A stretch of 64,000 nt of DNA from NCBI RefSeq assembly GCF_900103185.1, contig NZ_FNJD01000010.1:62001-126000 (forward strand), given 5' to 3'. Shown here piece after piece: positions 45,167-53,609 of this stretch. Numbering within the stretch: the first letter of the stretch is position 1; every line of letters starts with the position of its first letter. Under the pieces are notes generated by a model that saw only the letters and a list, made by a program, of their open reading frames with translations, had not been told where the DNA came from and made no database searches. The translations under genes and the position numbers were made by a program. Origin of the DNA: Sulfitobacter litoralis. GTDB taxonomy: Bacteria > Pseudomonadota > Alphaproteobacteria > Rhodobacterales > Rhodobacteraceae.

Positions 45167-45183
45167 GCAGCAGCTATCCACAC
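45167..45183 (-). repeat. Right inverted repeat of the IS110-family element
   Basis: GCAGCAGCTATCCACAC is the reverse complement of the left repeat with one mismatch. Together with 43791-43807 it defines the element. Confidence 0.8.
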
Positions 45184-45368
45184 AGGACATTGAACTCCGC
45201 TGCGCCTTACGGAATTCATACTGCTCTTTCGCTGTACAGCCCGTGAACATCTAAAATGCGCGACCAAAAAGAACATTCGTTATAGTTGCGCCAACTACTG
45301 GTTCAAAGGCCAGAAATGGATCATGCAGTAAATCGTAACAGCGTGATAGTTCGCATTGGAGCCCACTC

Positions 45369-46136
45369 TCAAACCTGACAAGCATCATCCTGGGTCGCTC
45401 TAACCCGCGCCGGTGTCTGCCCTGTCCAGGCACGAAACGCGCGATGGAAAGCATTGGTGTCGCGGTAGGCCAGCAGGCTGGCGACCTGTTTGACCGGCAT
45501 GTCGCTATTGCGCAGGTATCTCAGCGCGAGAGATTTTCGCGTGTCGGTCAGAATGCCCTGAAACGTTACGCCCTCTGCTTGTAGTTCCCGCAGTAGCCCC
45601 GTGCGACTTCTTGACAGGCGTTCGCAAATATAGGCGATCGACGGGTCGCCGTCGCCAATGGCCCCGATCAAACAGGCACGGACGCGTTCTTGCATGCTGG
45701 TTGCCGTCGTGGCTTGCGCGAGCTGAAGGTCCTGCTCAACCGACGTCCAAAGCGCCGTATTTTCGGACACGAGAGACAGGCGCGCATCGTCAACAGCATA
45801 GATAACTTCTGGGTCACCTGTCTCTGGCATGGCACCAAACACGCCTGCCAATTCTTGTCGTTTTTCGATTGATCCTTGGAACTTCACCATTTCGGGCACA
45901 AGGCGTCGCGCGGTACACGAACACGCCTTCTCGTGAAGAAAGACGAGGATACCTGGTCCGAGGCACGCGGGGAAATCAAAGTTCTGATGCAAGAGCCGGA
46001 TTGCGATACGCAAGCGACCTTTGTCATTTTTGACCGTTAGTGCAATTGGCCCAAAGATTGTTTTAAACTTTCCAAACCGTTCAAAACCACTGGCAAAACC
46101 TTTGCGGTTGTGGCAGGATTTTTTTTCCGCCTGGCT
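45369..46136 (-). pseudogene. AraC-family regulator, 5'-truncated
   Basis: The C-terminal helix-turn-helix is complete (PSIAYICERLSRSRTGLLRE, then RKSLALRYLRNSDMPVKQVA, LLAYRDTNAFHRAFRAWTGQ), and part of the OruR-like ligand-binding domain precedes it (LTVKNDKGRLRIAIRLLHQN, GSIEKRQELAGVF). The N-terminal 100 or so residues that such proteins normally have are missing: the open frame continues upstream, but that DNA is the 3' end of virB6 in another frame and encodes unlike sequence. The junction lies near 46.13 kb. This indicates a deletion or recombination event beside the transfer operon. Confidence 0.72.
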
Positions 46137-46137
46137 G

Positions 46138-47217
46138 TCACCGCCTGCCCAACCTACCAAGTCTCGAAAGCTGTGCCAGCATTCGGGCGCCTGTTCCGGT
46201 TGCGTCACCCGGACGAGCCGCAGTTGGCCCTCCAGCAGTATTTGGTCGGCTTGGCAACGCTTGCACGCCAAAGAATTGCCGCGCTCGAAGGGCTGCGTAT
46301 TCAGCCCCAGTTGCGCCACCGATGGCATAGCGATTGTAAACTTGTTTGCTACCTGCAAGCCCTCTGGCGAAGGCATAGCTTCCCCCGAACCCGGCCGAGA
46401 GTGCTGGCATCATGATGTTTCCGGAAATCGCCCGAACCAAGAAAGGTGTTGCTATGATGAAACCCTTTGCCATCAGCACCATCATGAAAAATGGGAGAAG
46501 GGCCCCTATGTTCGAGGCCCCCTCTGGGTCACCAAGCTTAGCAAGAAGCGCACGAGAGACACCTGTGATCGTTGCGAACACGCCTGCGACGATGATCGGA
46601 TACATCGCGAAAGAAACAAGTGCCGAAAGCCAGCGCGCGAAATAATCCTTGGTCACCTCGAAAAGGGTCAAGAAGATCATCACTGGCGCAATGCCAATTA
46701 GCAGAGCGATCATGAGCCGGGACGCCACAACAATGAACGCCGCCAACCCGCCAAGAATCGAGAGCAGCAGAATCCCAAGTGTGTCAAGCAAGGCACCCGC
46801 CATCCAGTTCAGCTCAGATCCCGCAGCATTCAGATAGTCCCCGAGCGCTGCAATTAGGTCGTCAAATTCCTCTGCAAAGGTACCGGACGGGCCAGGTGAT
46901 CCGCCGCCGACAGAAGCCACAAGGGCCCCGGCAATGCTGTCGATTCCGTTCAGTATCGCTGAGGCAAGCGCATTGAACTGGACCCAGTTGGCTGCGAAGA
47001 CCCCTATCAGTCCGACCTTCACGGCCAGCCAAAATGCAGTTCGGCCGTCCATGGCGCGATACTGGTAGATCATGTTGATGAAGACAAGAATGACAACCAG
47101 TGTTGTGCCCAGAACCAGCAACGTGCCGACCGTTGCTGCGACCGCACCAAACTGAGTTTCGGCAGCGGTATTGAGATAGCCATCGGCCGTTTCCACGAAG
47201 TAGGTGACAACACTCAT
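46138..47217 (-). CDS. virB6: VirB6-like type IV secretion inner-membrane protein
   Basis: A 359-residue polytopic protein. About six hydrophobic helices are visible (for example AATVGTLLVLGTTLVVILVF, LLLSILGGLAAFIVVASRLM, MIALLIGIAPVMIFLTLFEV and LVSFAMYPIIVAGVFATITG), with the TrbL/VirB6 pattern in the centre. The C-terminal tail is Gly/Ala/Arg-rich. VirB6 forms part of the inner-membrane channel. It is the last gene of the operon, moved from its usual place between virB5 and virB8. The AraC remnant begins directly after it, and the last few residues may be altered by that junction. Confidence 0.87.
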   Translation of the reverse strand: MSVVTYFVETADGYLNTAAETQFGAVAATVGTLLVLGTTLVVILVFINMIYQYRAMDGRTAFWLAVKVGLIGVFAANWVQFNALASAILNGIDSIAGALVASVGGGSPGPSGTFAEEFDDLIAALGDYLNAAGSELNWMAGALLDTLGILLLSILGGLAAFIVVASRLMIALLIGIAPVMIFLTLFEVTKDYFARWLSALVSFAMYPIIVAGVFATITGVSRALLAKLGDPEGASNIGALLPFFMMVLMAKGFIIATPFLVRAISGNIMMPALSAGFGGSYAFARGLAGSKQVYNRYAIGGATGAEYAALRARQFFGVQALPSRPNTAGGPTAARPGDATGTGARMLAQLSRLGRLGRR

Positions 47218-47223
47218 GGTGAC

Positions 47224-47628
47224 CTACCAGTTCCCGGCGGCTTCGCAGATTGGTATGGCTTCGCGTCGAAGCTCATTTGCTTGGTGCCGGTATGCGGAAG
47301 TCGCTTCCACGATGTCCCAGTATTCAGATGAGGCGTAGCGCTCGGTGTAGACGCGTACGGCGACCTCCCAAGTCGGATACCGTACGGGACAGTCACAGCT
47401 TTGCGCGTCAACGATGCGTTTCATGCTTTCAGCTCGGTAGATCTGTTGGATCAAGAGGCGCTTGTAGGACTCGCGCACATCGATGTTCTGCATCCACTCC
47501 GGCTCGGGTGACTGTTCTGGGCAAACATCTGGACGGTTGTCGAGCGTCGGGATCAGGTTCCGCTCGGCCACACCAGCGGTTGCGCCGAGAACGACGAGCA
47601 GGCCTACAGTCGCAACGACCCGCATCAT
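47224..47628 (-). CDS. Small secreted protein of the type IV secretion operon
   Basis: A 134-residue protein with a signal peptide (ATVGLLVVLGATAGVA). The mature part has four cysteines (DVCPEQSPEPEW, QSCDCPVRYPTWEVA, PICEAAG) that could form disulfides. It starts 6 bp before virB6 and 3 bp overlaps the gene upstream. No recognised family. The conserved position between virB11 and virB6 suggests a role in the channel or surface pilus (inference). Confidence 0.7.
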   Translation of the reverse strand: MMRVVATVGLLVVLGATAGVAERNLIPTLDNRPDVCPEQSPEPEWMQNIDVRESYKRLLIQQIYRAESMKRIVDAQSCDCPVRYPTWEVAVRVYTERYASSEYWDIVEATSAYRHQANELRREAIPICEAAGNW

Positions 47629-47813
47629 TCTGAACCTGCCTTCTTTCTTAAAGATTCTCGCTTCAGGAACGTGGTGTAGCCGTAGTCACCTGCTTCAGCT
47701 GTAATGACTTCCCACCCCTCGGCGCCGCGCGCATTCAAGGCGCTTCGCATCGCGTCGTAGTCCTTTTGCTTTTTCACCTGAAAGGACAGGATATCGTATT
47801 CGAAGGTCTTCAT
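47625..47813 (-). CDS. DUF4177-like small protein
   Basis: A 62-residue protein with an F-[EY]-Y-[DK] start (MKTFEYDILSFQVKK) and GAEGWEVITAEAGDYGYTTF, then LKRE, the DUF4177 signature. The fold is a small alpha/beta domain of unknown function. It overlaps virB11 by 4 bp upstream and the small secreted protein gene by 4 bp downstream, so it is translated with the operon. Confidence 0.8.
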   Translation of the reverse strand: MKTFEYDILSFQVKKQKDYDAMRSALNARGAEGWEVITAEAGDYGYTTFLKRESLRKKAGSE

Positions 47814-48796
47814 TGGGAAGTTCCAATCTCAGTTGCGCCGGGCAGGTAGAATTCGGTGATGCCGCGTTTGCCGTCATGGCGACCGGCCTGGATGATCACA
47901 TCGATGGAGTTCTCGATGTACTGGATCATGTCGGCATAGGTCATCGGGATTTCTGTCTTGAGGGCCGCGATCGCAAGCCGCTGCACGGCCAGTTGCGGGG
48001 TTTCGGCATGGAGCGTGGTCATGGAGCCGCCATGGCCGGTGTTGATCGCTTCCAGAAAGGTCATGGCCTCTTTGCCACGCACCTCGCCGAGGATGATCCG
48101 GTCGGGGCGCATGCGGAGCGTGGCGGTGAGAAGAACATCGGCGGTCTGGAATTCTGCGTCGCGATTGGCGAGGAGGGTCACGGTATTGGGCTGGGTCGGC
48201 AGAAGCTCGGCGGCTTCTTCGATGGTGACGATCCGTTCCTCGGCCGGTACGTGAGAGAGGATCTTGCGCGCGGCCACGGTCTTGCCGGTGGAGGTGCCGC
48301 CCGAGACGATCATGTTGAGTTTGTTCTCGACGCAGAAGGCCAGCGCATCATCTATCACACCTGCGGCCACCACGGCGCGCAAGGCGCGCTTTTTTTCGAC
48401 ACGCAGGTCTTCGAGCTTGCGCTCCTGGCCGTAAAGAAAATCGAGCGCAATGCCATCGAGAGGCAGGCTTGAGAAGAACCGCAGGCTGATCGACATGGCC
48501 GAGAGCACGGCGGGTGGGGTGATGACCTGCGCTCGGATCGGGCGCCCCTTGTAGGTGATCGATACCGAGACGATGGGGCGGTCCTTGCTCATCGTGGTAT
48601 TGGCCGAGGAGGCGATCTGGTTGCCGAGGTCCCTGACCTGAACGCCCGTAAGCCTCTGGTCCAGCGCGCGCATGAAGTGATCGCCCTGGAACTCGCCCCA
48701 ACAGGTCCCGTCGGGGTTGATACAAATCTCGATGACATCGTCGCGGTTGGCGGCGTCGATCCGGTCGAGCGATGTTTCAAGATAGCTCAGCGACAT
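47810..48796 (-). CDS. virB11: VirB11 hexameric ATPase
   Basis: A 328-residue traffic ATPase starting at ATG 48796 (MSLSYLETSLDRIDAANRDD). Walker A is VSGGTSTGKT, the Asp box is RIVTIEEAAELL, Walker B is PDRIILGEVRGKEAMTFLEA and the His box is NTGHGGSMTTLHA. It powers assembly and substrate passage. The long upstream extension of the frame overlaps virB10 and is rejected. Four bp separate it from virB10. Confidence 0.93.
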   Translation of the reverse strand: MSLSYLETSLDRIDAANRDDVIEICINPDGTCWGEFQGDHFMRALDQRLTGVQVRDLGNQIASSANTTMSKDRPIVSVSITYKGRPIRAQVITPPAVLSAMSISLRFFSSLPLDGIALDFLYGQERKLEDLRVEKKRALRAVVAAGVIDDALAFCVENKLNMIVSGGTSTGKTVAARKILSHVPAEERIVTIEEAAELLPTQPNTVTLLANRDAEFQTADVLLTATLRMRPDRIILGEVRGKEAMTFLEAINTGHGGSMTTLHAETPQLAVQRLAIAALKTEIPMTYADMIQYIENSIDVIIQAGRHDGKRGITEFYLPGATEIGTSQ

Positions 48797-48800
48797 GGGC

Positions 48801-50180
48801 TCAGAATATTTCCAGATCGCGATCGACCATGACCGTGACGCGTGCGCCTTGGTCGACATAGATGACGGGGCCGATGGAGAGGTAATCACCAATGACGCTG
48901 TCCGTGGCATCTGCCAGATCATCGCCAACGTCTTCGAGAACGTCGGCTGTTCCCTCGTCTTCCACATTTGATGCAGCTGCATTGGGTGCAGCGGAAATTA
49001 GCGAGATCAGGGCGGCCGACCCGAAACGCTCGGCGAAGCGCGTGTCCACGAAACCGTTGACACCGGAACGGCCCAGTTCATCACCCCCGAAGGAGCTGAT
49101 CTGGACGGTCTGGTTGTCGGGCATGATGATCCGGTCCCAGGCGATCGTCACGCGGCGCTGCGCGATATCGACGCCGGCGCGGTAGCGCCCGATGAGACGG
49201 GATCCGCGCGGGATCAGGAGGCGCGTGCCATCGACGCTGTAGACATCCTCGGACACCACGGCACGGGTCTGGCCGGGCAGTGAGCTGTCGAGGGCAGTTT
49301 CCATGACGGCCTGGATCATGGTGCCCTGAATGATGGTGTTGGAGGGATTGGCGATCACCTCGGCCTGCGTCACGGTGGCGGGCAACGCACCGTTCAGCAC
49401 GAAATCCGTCACCTCGCCAAAGTTGCGTTCGGTCAGAGCCGTTTCATTCGCTCCGGAGGCGCCGCCAAAGGCGATGGTGGGCGAGGCGATCCGGCGTTCC
49501 TGGAACGCACGCTCTTCGGCCGCGCGGCGTTCGAGATCCGCCAGTCGCCGTGCCTCTTCCTCGCGGCGGAGCCGTTCCTCTTCCCGTGCGCGCAGCTCAT
49601 CTTCCGTGGGGCCCGTTGGGGCAGGTTGCGGTCGGCTTGCCTCGAGTTGGGCCAATTCCAGATCCATGCGGAGTTGTTCAAGACTTCGATCCCGGGCTGT
49701 CAGTTCGTCCTGGAACCGCTGCTGTGCGGCTTCCGATGCAGCTTGCAGCGCCGCGATCTGAGTGGTCAGCGCGTCGATCGCCTCTGCGGCGGCGGTGTCT
49801 TCCTCGACAACTGGTCCAGGGGCGTTGCGCAATTCCTCGATCTGAGCCTGCAGGGCCGTGATCTGCGCCAGAAGCTCAGCGTTATGCTCGACTGGATCGG
49901 GTCCGACGAACACAACCTCGGGCTCGGGCGGGGGCAAGGTCTCGATGGCGCCAAAGCCGTCCCCCTCGTTTTGGAAGACGTCCGGGGTGGCCGTCGGCAA
50001 GGCTTCCTCTTCGTCGGGCTGTGAGAGGAGATAAAGCAGGGCACCACCCGCGCCGATGACGAGGACCACGATCAGCGCGAGAAGGGGCGACCGGCGCTGC
50101 GCCGCCGTGGGGGCGCGGGCACTGCCTTTCTCAAGGGCGGCGAGGCGCTTTTCCAGCTCGGTGTTCTCAGTATCGCTCAT
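48801..50180 (-). CDS. virB10: VirB10 channel scaffold protein
   Basis: A 459-residue protein starting at ATG 50180, overlapping the virB9 stop (ATGA). A cytoplasmic N-terminus is followed by one transmembrane helix (SPLLALIVVLVIGAGGALLY), a proline-rich and coiled-coil periplasmic segment (EELRNAPGPVVEEDTAA to RREEEARRLADLERRAAEER) and the C-terminal TrbI/VirB10 domain (LIPRGSRLIGRYRAGVDIAQ, RVTIAWDRIIMPDNQTVQIS, GVNGFVD). It spans both membranes and links ATPases to the outer pore. Confidence 0.92.
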   Translation of the reverse strand: MSDTENTELEKRLAALEKGSARAPTAAQRRSPLLALIVVLVIGAGGALLYLLSQPDEEEALPTATPDVFQNEGDGFGAIETLPPPEPEVVFVGPDPVEHNAELLAQITALQAQIEELRNAPGPVVEEDTAAAEAIDALTTQIAALQAASEAAQQRFQDELTARDRSLEQLRMDLELAQLEASRPQPAPTGPTEDELRAREEERLRREEEARRLADLERRAAEERAFQERRIASPTIAFGGASGANETALTERNFGEVTDFVLNGALPATVTQAEVIANPSNTIIQGTMIQAVMETALDSSLPGQTRAVVSEDVYSVDGTRLLIPRGSRLIGRYRAGVDIAQRRVTIAWDRIIMPDNQTVQISSFGGDELGRSGVNGFVDTRFAERFGSAALISLISAAPNAAASNVEDEGTADVLEDVGDDLADATDSVIGDYLSIGPVIYVDQGARVTVMVDRDLEIF

Positions 50181-50875
50181 GAGGCGGCCTCCGCGGGCGG
50201 GATCGCCTCGATGCAGACCACCTCTTCGCCAAGTCGCAGGACCCATTGGCGGTTTACGCCGTTGACGCGGATCACGCCGTCCTCAGGGGTTTGCGTGTTA
50301 ACCGTGCGTTCACGGCCGCCCGCATAGCGGAAGATCGCTGGCACAGGTGCGTTTCTCGGAAAGGCGAAATACGTGAACGTCCCGTCATCCCAGATGCGCG
50401 TTGGCGTGAACTCGGTCCGCGCGCTGGCGCCGTAATTGTAGTTAGGTGCTTGGGCGGCGATGGCCCGGGTCGGGCGCGCAGCGTCGTCCGGATAGCGGAA
50501 CTGCACCACGTAGAAGGTCGGGCTACGGACCTCCTCGACGTTGAAATAGTAGCTTCGCCTGTTCGTGTAGACGGTCACGTTGGTATGGACACCGCGCGCG
50601 ACGGGCTTGATCGCAAATGCCTCCCCGCCCGGCACGCCATCGATCTCGAAGCCCTCCGTGTCGCCCGCGATAATCGAGCGGATGCTTTCACCCTCACCGA
50701 ATTCGACCGTGGTTACATGGGTGAGCGAAACACTCAGGCGATAGACCTGGCCCTCCTGGTAGGTGGCCAAGCGCACCCGATTGTCGTTGGGACCGCCACG
50801 CGGGATGGCTTCGGCAGCGACCAACCCCGGCAACAAAACGATAAGGACAACAAATGCAATTCGTACGGGAAACAA
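50177..50875 (-). CDS. virB9: VirB9 outer-membrane complex protein
   Basis: A 232-residue protein with a signal peptide (FVVLIVLLPGLVAAEA). Family features are IRSIIAGDTEGFEIDG, VHTNVTVYTNRRSYYFNVEE and the C-terminal TRIWDDGTFTYFAFPRNAPV, then VNGVNRQWVLRLG. It forms the periplasmic outer-membrane complex with VirB7 and VirB10. Two bp separate it from virB8. Confidence 0.92.
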   Translation of the reverse strand: MFPVRIAFVVLIVLLPGLVAAEAIPRGGPNDNRVRLATYQEGQVYRLSVSLTHVTTVEFGEGESIRSIIAGDTEGFEIDGVPGGEAFAIKPVARGVHTNVTVYTNRRSYYFNVEEVRSPTFYVVQFRYPDDAARPTRAIAAQAPNYNYGASARTEFTPTRIWDDGTFTYFAFPRNAPVPAIFRYAGGRERTVNTQTPEDGVIRVNGVNRQWVLRLGEEVVCIEAIPPAEAAS

Positions 50876-50877
50876 GA

Positions 50878-51534
50878 TCAGTTCTCCAATCTGTCGGAGC
50901 GGATGGAATATTCGAGGACGGTGAAGCCGAATGGATTGGTCCAGACCTCATCGATGGAGCGGCGGGTCTCCGGGCGGAACTCGAAGAGAAGCGTCGCAGT
51001 GAAGAGGCCGGTCTGGGTGCCGTTAATGGACGTCAGGCGCTTGCGCAGGCGGACCGTCGCGCGGTTGGTTCCGATCCGGTTGATGCTGAGGATTTCCACG
51101 TCGAGCCGAGCATTGGGGCCATAGACCGTCGGCGGGTAATTATCGTTGGCGCTGTTCCAGATCTGGCGCAGCCCGCTCTCGGCAGCTCCGTCCGAGCGGC
51201 GCAGGACGCTGCGGATGCGCAGATCGTTGTCGAGCTGGTTATAGACCTCCCGGTCGGTCACATAGCGGAACACCTCCGCCTCGATGATCGCCTGGTTGGC
51301 AGTCACCGAGGAGGCGCCCACCGAGGCTTCGGGGAGTGCAAAGCCGGTGGCGGGATCATAGGGGACAACGACGGGGGGCGGGTCGACATCGAGGATCGAG
51401 ACAGCCGCGGCACTCAGACAGCCGATGATACCGAAGACAAGGCCCATCAGGCCAAGGCGTTGCCAGAGCCGTTCGCGGCGTAAGGCACCATAAACCAGTT
51501 CTTCCTCGATGATTTCTTGTTCAGTCGCCACCAT
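50878..51534 (-). CDS. virB8: VirB8 inner-membrane assembly protein
   Basis: A 218-residue bitopic protein. A short cytoplasmic N-terminus leads into one transmembrane helix (LGLMGLVFGIIGCLSAAAV), and the periplasmic NTF2-like domain follows (FRYVTDREVYNQLDNDLRIR, NRATVRLRKRLTSINGTQTG, PFGFTVLEYSI). It nucleates the channel. The start is only 15 bp from a large inverted repeat that separates this gene from virB5. Confidence 0.9.
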   Translation of the reverse strand: MVATEQEIIEEELVYGALRRERLWQRLGLMGLVFGIIGCLSAAAVSILDVDPPPVVVPYDPATGFALPEASVGASSVTANQAIIEAEVFRYVTDREVYNQLDNDLRIRSVLRRSDGAAESGLRQIWNSANDNYPPTVYGPNARLDVEILSINRIGTNRATVRLRKRLTSINGTQTGLFTATLLFEFRPETRRSIDEVWTNPFGFTVLEYSIRSDRLEN

Positions 51535-51548
51535 TCATGCCCCCGCTC

Positions 51549-51645
51549 GGCGTTTCGAAATGAGTTGAATCGGTTCTTCGCTGCCTCTCGCTGCGCTCGA
51601 ACGCGAAAACCGATCTTTGATTTTGTGGATCAATTTCGAAACGCC
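51549..51645 (-). repeat. Extended inverted repeat between virB5 and virB8
   Basis: The outer arms GGCGTTTCGAAAT (51549-51561) and ATTTCGAAACGCC (51633-51645) are a perfect 13-bp repeat. Inner arms ATCGGTTCTTCGC (51569-51581) and GCGAAAACCGAT (51603-51614) pair with a one-base bulge. It starts right after the virB5 stop and occupies the whole spacer. Both strands could fold into a long hairpin. It could be a miniature mobile element, an intergenic repeat family member, or a message-processing or attenuation structure. Confidence 0.75.
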
Positions 51646-52455
51646 TTAGTCGGCCCGGAGGTCCGGCAAGGTGAAATCCATGAAGCGCTGTTCTTCGGCG
51701 ATGGTGGCGGCATCGATCACGCCGCCGGTGCCATCGCCCACCGTTTGAATCGCTTCCAGCTGCCACATTGCCACGAGGGCGATGGCCAATTCAGCTGTCA
51801 CGCGCGTGTTGAGATCGACGCTTTGCTTGAGCTCTTCCATGTCGTCGATGAGCCCGACAAGGCGGTCTACCCGCTCGAGCGACTGGCCGGCATCTTCATA
51901 GCTGTTCTGGGCGGCGGCTGAGACGAGTGCGCCGGTTGTTGCCTGCGTGGCCACACGGTTGGCCCCGGGATTGCCGCTGGTGGCCATTTCCGAGAGCGTG
52001 TCTTCATCGAAGCCGAGATCGGCCAGCACCCGGTCCATCTGGGTTTCGATCTCGCCTGCGCCGGAGCCGGAGAGGCCCGAGAAGTCGCCCGTCTTGATCG
52101 CCTCAATCGTGGCCAGGATGTCCCCGAACTCCTGATCGAGCAGGCCATTGAGTTCGTCTTCCATCTCGGTGCGGATGATTTCTGGAAGCTCGGCGATGCG
52201 GGTGAGGGCCTCGTAGGTGCGCTGCAGCTCGGCAAGTTGATCGGTGAGTGTGGCAAGTTGTTCGCGGAGCTGCGTCAGCTGCTCGTTCTGCAGAATCTCG
52301 TCTTCGATCATCTGCCGGAGTTGCTGGATGTTTTGAGCGATGTTCTGGGTGTCGACGACCGGTACACCTTGTGCTGCGGCAGGGGGTAGGGCGCTGAACT
52401 GCAAGCCAACGCCAAGTGTCGTGGCCAAAGCTGTCCTCAAGAGCAGATGTCCCAT
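51646..52455 (-). CDS. virB5: VirB5-like type IV secretion protein
   Basis: A 269-residue protein with a signal peptide (ATTLGVGLQFSALPPAAA). The mature part is almost all helical and coiled-coil (NIAQNIQQLRQMIEDEILQN, LREQLATLTDQLAELQRTYE), as expected for the VirB5/TrbJ pilus-tip family, ending in LAIALVAMWQLEAIQTVGDG. It follows the transglycosylase gene with overlapping stop and start (TAATG). VirB5 caps the pilus and may contact recipients. Confidence 0.8.
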   Translation of the reverse strand: MGHLLLRTALATTLGVGLQFSALPPAAAQGVPVVDTQNIAQNIQQLRQMIEDEILQNEQLTQLREQLATLTDQLAELQRTYEALTRIAELPEIIRTEMEDELNGLLDQEFGDILATIEAIKTGDFSGLSGSGAGEIETQMDRVLADLGFDEDTLSEMATSGNPGANRVATQATTGALVSAAAQNSYEDAGQSLERVDRLVGLIDDMEELKQSVDLNTRVTAELAIALVAMWQLEAIQTVGDGTGGVIDAATIAEEQRFMDFTLPDLRAD

Positions 52456-53609
52456 TATTCAATCTCCCTGATCGTAGAATCCATGAACGCGCCTTCGGCC
52501 ATGCGGGCGCTAGCCTGGGCTAGCTCTTCGGCGGAGAGCACGCGGGTGCGGGCGGCCTGAAGCCGGATGCGGGCAGCCACGAGACGCACGAGTTCGGCGC
52601 GGGCATAGGTGTTGAGCGCGACGCTCTCCTGAACGTCCTCGGTTTCGGAAATCCGTTCGACGATATCGCGGATGCGCAGGGCGGCTTGGCGGATCGCGGC
52701 TGGGGAGTTGCCGCCATAAAAGGCCGCGCCATGCCCGGTCATCGAAAGGTTTGCATTGGCGAGAAGCGCCCGATCGATCGTGCCGAGCGCTTCAATCCCG
52801 CCGATACGGGTCAAATAGAGGTTATAGCGTTCGGGAATGACCTGAACGTAATGCTGGGTTTCGGCAAAGGGCGGGACGCCACCATATTCGAACACCCGGC
52901 CGGGTCCCGCGTTATAGGCCGCGAGCGCATTGATGATATTGCCGTCGAAGGTGTTGAGCTGTGTCGCGAGATAGCGTGCACCGCCATGCACCTGCAGGTA
53001 GGGGCTGTCATAGTATTCCGGATTGATGCCCAGATCGCTGGCCGTGCCCGGCATGATCTGGGTGAGACCATAGGCGCCGACGGGAGAGCGTGCACCGATG
53101 GTGAAACGGCTTTCCTGCCAGATCAGCGCTTGCAGCAGCGCGCGCCATTGGACGGGGGAGAGCCCTGCGCGTCCAACACCCGCAAAGCCGCTGGTCTCCT
53201 GAGCCACGCGGATGATGAGCTGCTCGATGGTCTCAGACGCATCCCCGAACATCTGCGCACCGCCGGGATTGGGATCGATGTCGGCATTGCCATAGACCGC
53301 CTCGACTGACCGGGCCGGATCCCCGCTGCCGCTTTCCAGCCCCGAGACCATAGCCGGCAAGCCCTGACCGCCGAAGCTGGTCTGGGCATCGAGGATGCGT
53401 TGCAGGGTTTCCAGCTGCTCCCGTTCGATCTCGGCAATGAGTTCGCGCACGGCAAGCTTGTCGGCCTGAACGGCCAAGTCAGCCTCGCGATCGCCAGTCT
53501 CGACGATGTCACGCGCAATCAGCCCACTGTCATTGGTCGGCACGCCTTGAGACAAAGCGAGACCGGGCAGCAGGCAAAGTGCCAGGATATGAGGCAGGCT
53601 AGACTTCAA
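52455..53609 (-). CDS. Lytic transglycosylase with helical flanks
   Basis: A 384-residue protein. The TTG start at 53609 has GGAGG 7 bases upstream and begins exactly at a signal peptide (LKSSLPHILALCLLPGLALS); it lies inside the lipoprotein gene. The central SLT domain (about 170-300) has the catalytic glutamate in ALIWQESRFTIGARS and the motifs VGAYGLTQIMPGTASDLG and NALAAYNAGPG. Helical regions on both sides resemble VirB5-like proteins. A second transglycosylase, besides VirB1, is at 56791. It would open the cell wall for the channel. Confidence 0.83.
   Translation of the reverse strand: MKSSLPHILALCLLPGLALSQGVPTNDSGLIARDIVETGDREADLAVQADKLAVRELIAEIEREQLETLQRILDAQTSFGGQGLPAMVSGLESGSGDPARSVEAVYGNADIDPNPGGAQMFGDASETIEQLIIRVAQETSGFAGVGRAGLSPVQWRALLQALIWQESRFTIGARSPVGAYGLTQIMPGTASDLGINPEYYDSPYLQVHGGARYLATQLNTFDGNIINALAAYNAGPGRVFEYGGVPPFAETQHYVQVIPERYNLYLTRIGGIEALGTIDRALLANANLSMTGHGAAFYGGNSPAAIRQAALRIRDIVERISETEDVQESVALNTYARAELVRLVAARIRLQAARTRVLSAEELAQASARMAEGAFMDSTIREIE

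Larger units (their letters stand above)
43791..45183 (+). mobile_element. IS110-family insertion sequence (IS1111-type)
   Basis: A transposase gene with short 5' and 280-bp 3' flanks is bounded by inverted repeats: GTGTGGATAGCTCCTGC at the left and its reverse complement, with one mismatch, at the right (16 of 17 match). Sub-terminal inverted repeats are characteristic of the IS1111 group of IS110 elements, so the true ends may lie a few bases further out. Total size about 1.39 kb is as expected. No target duplication is expected for this family. The element appears complete. Confidence 0.82.
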
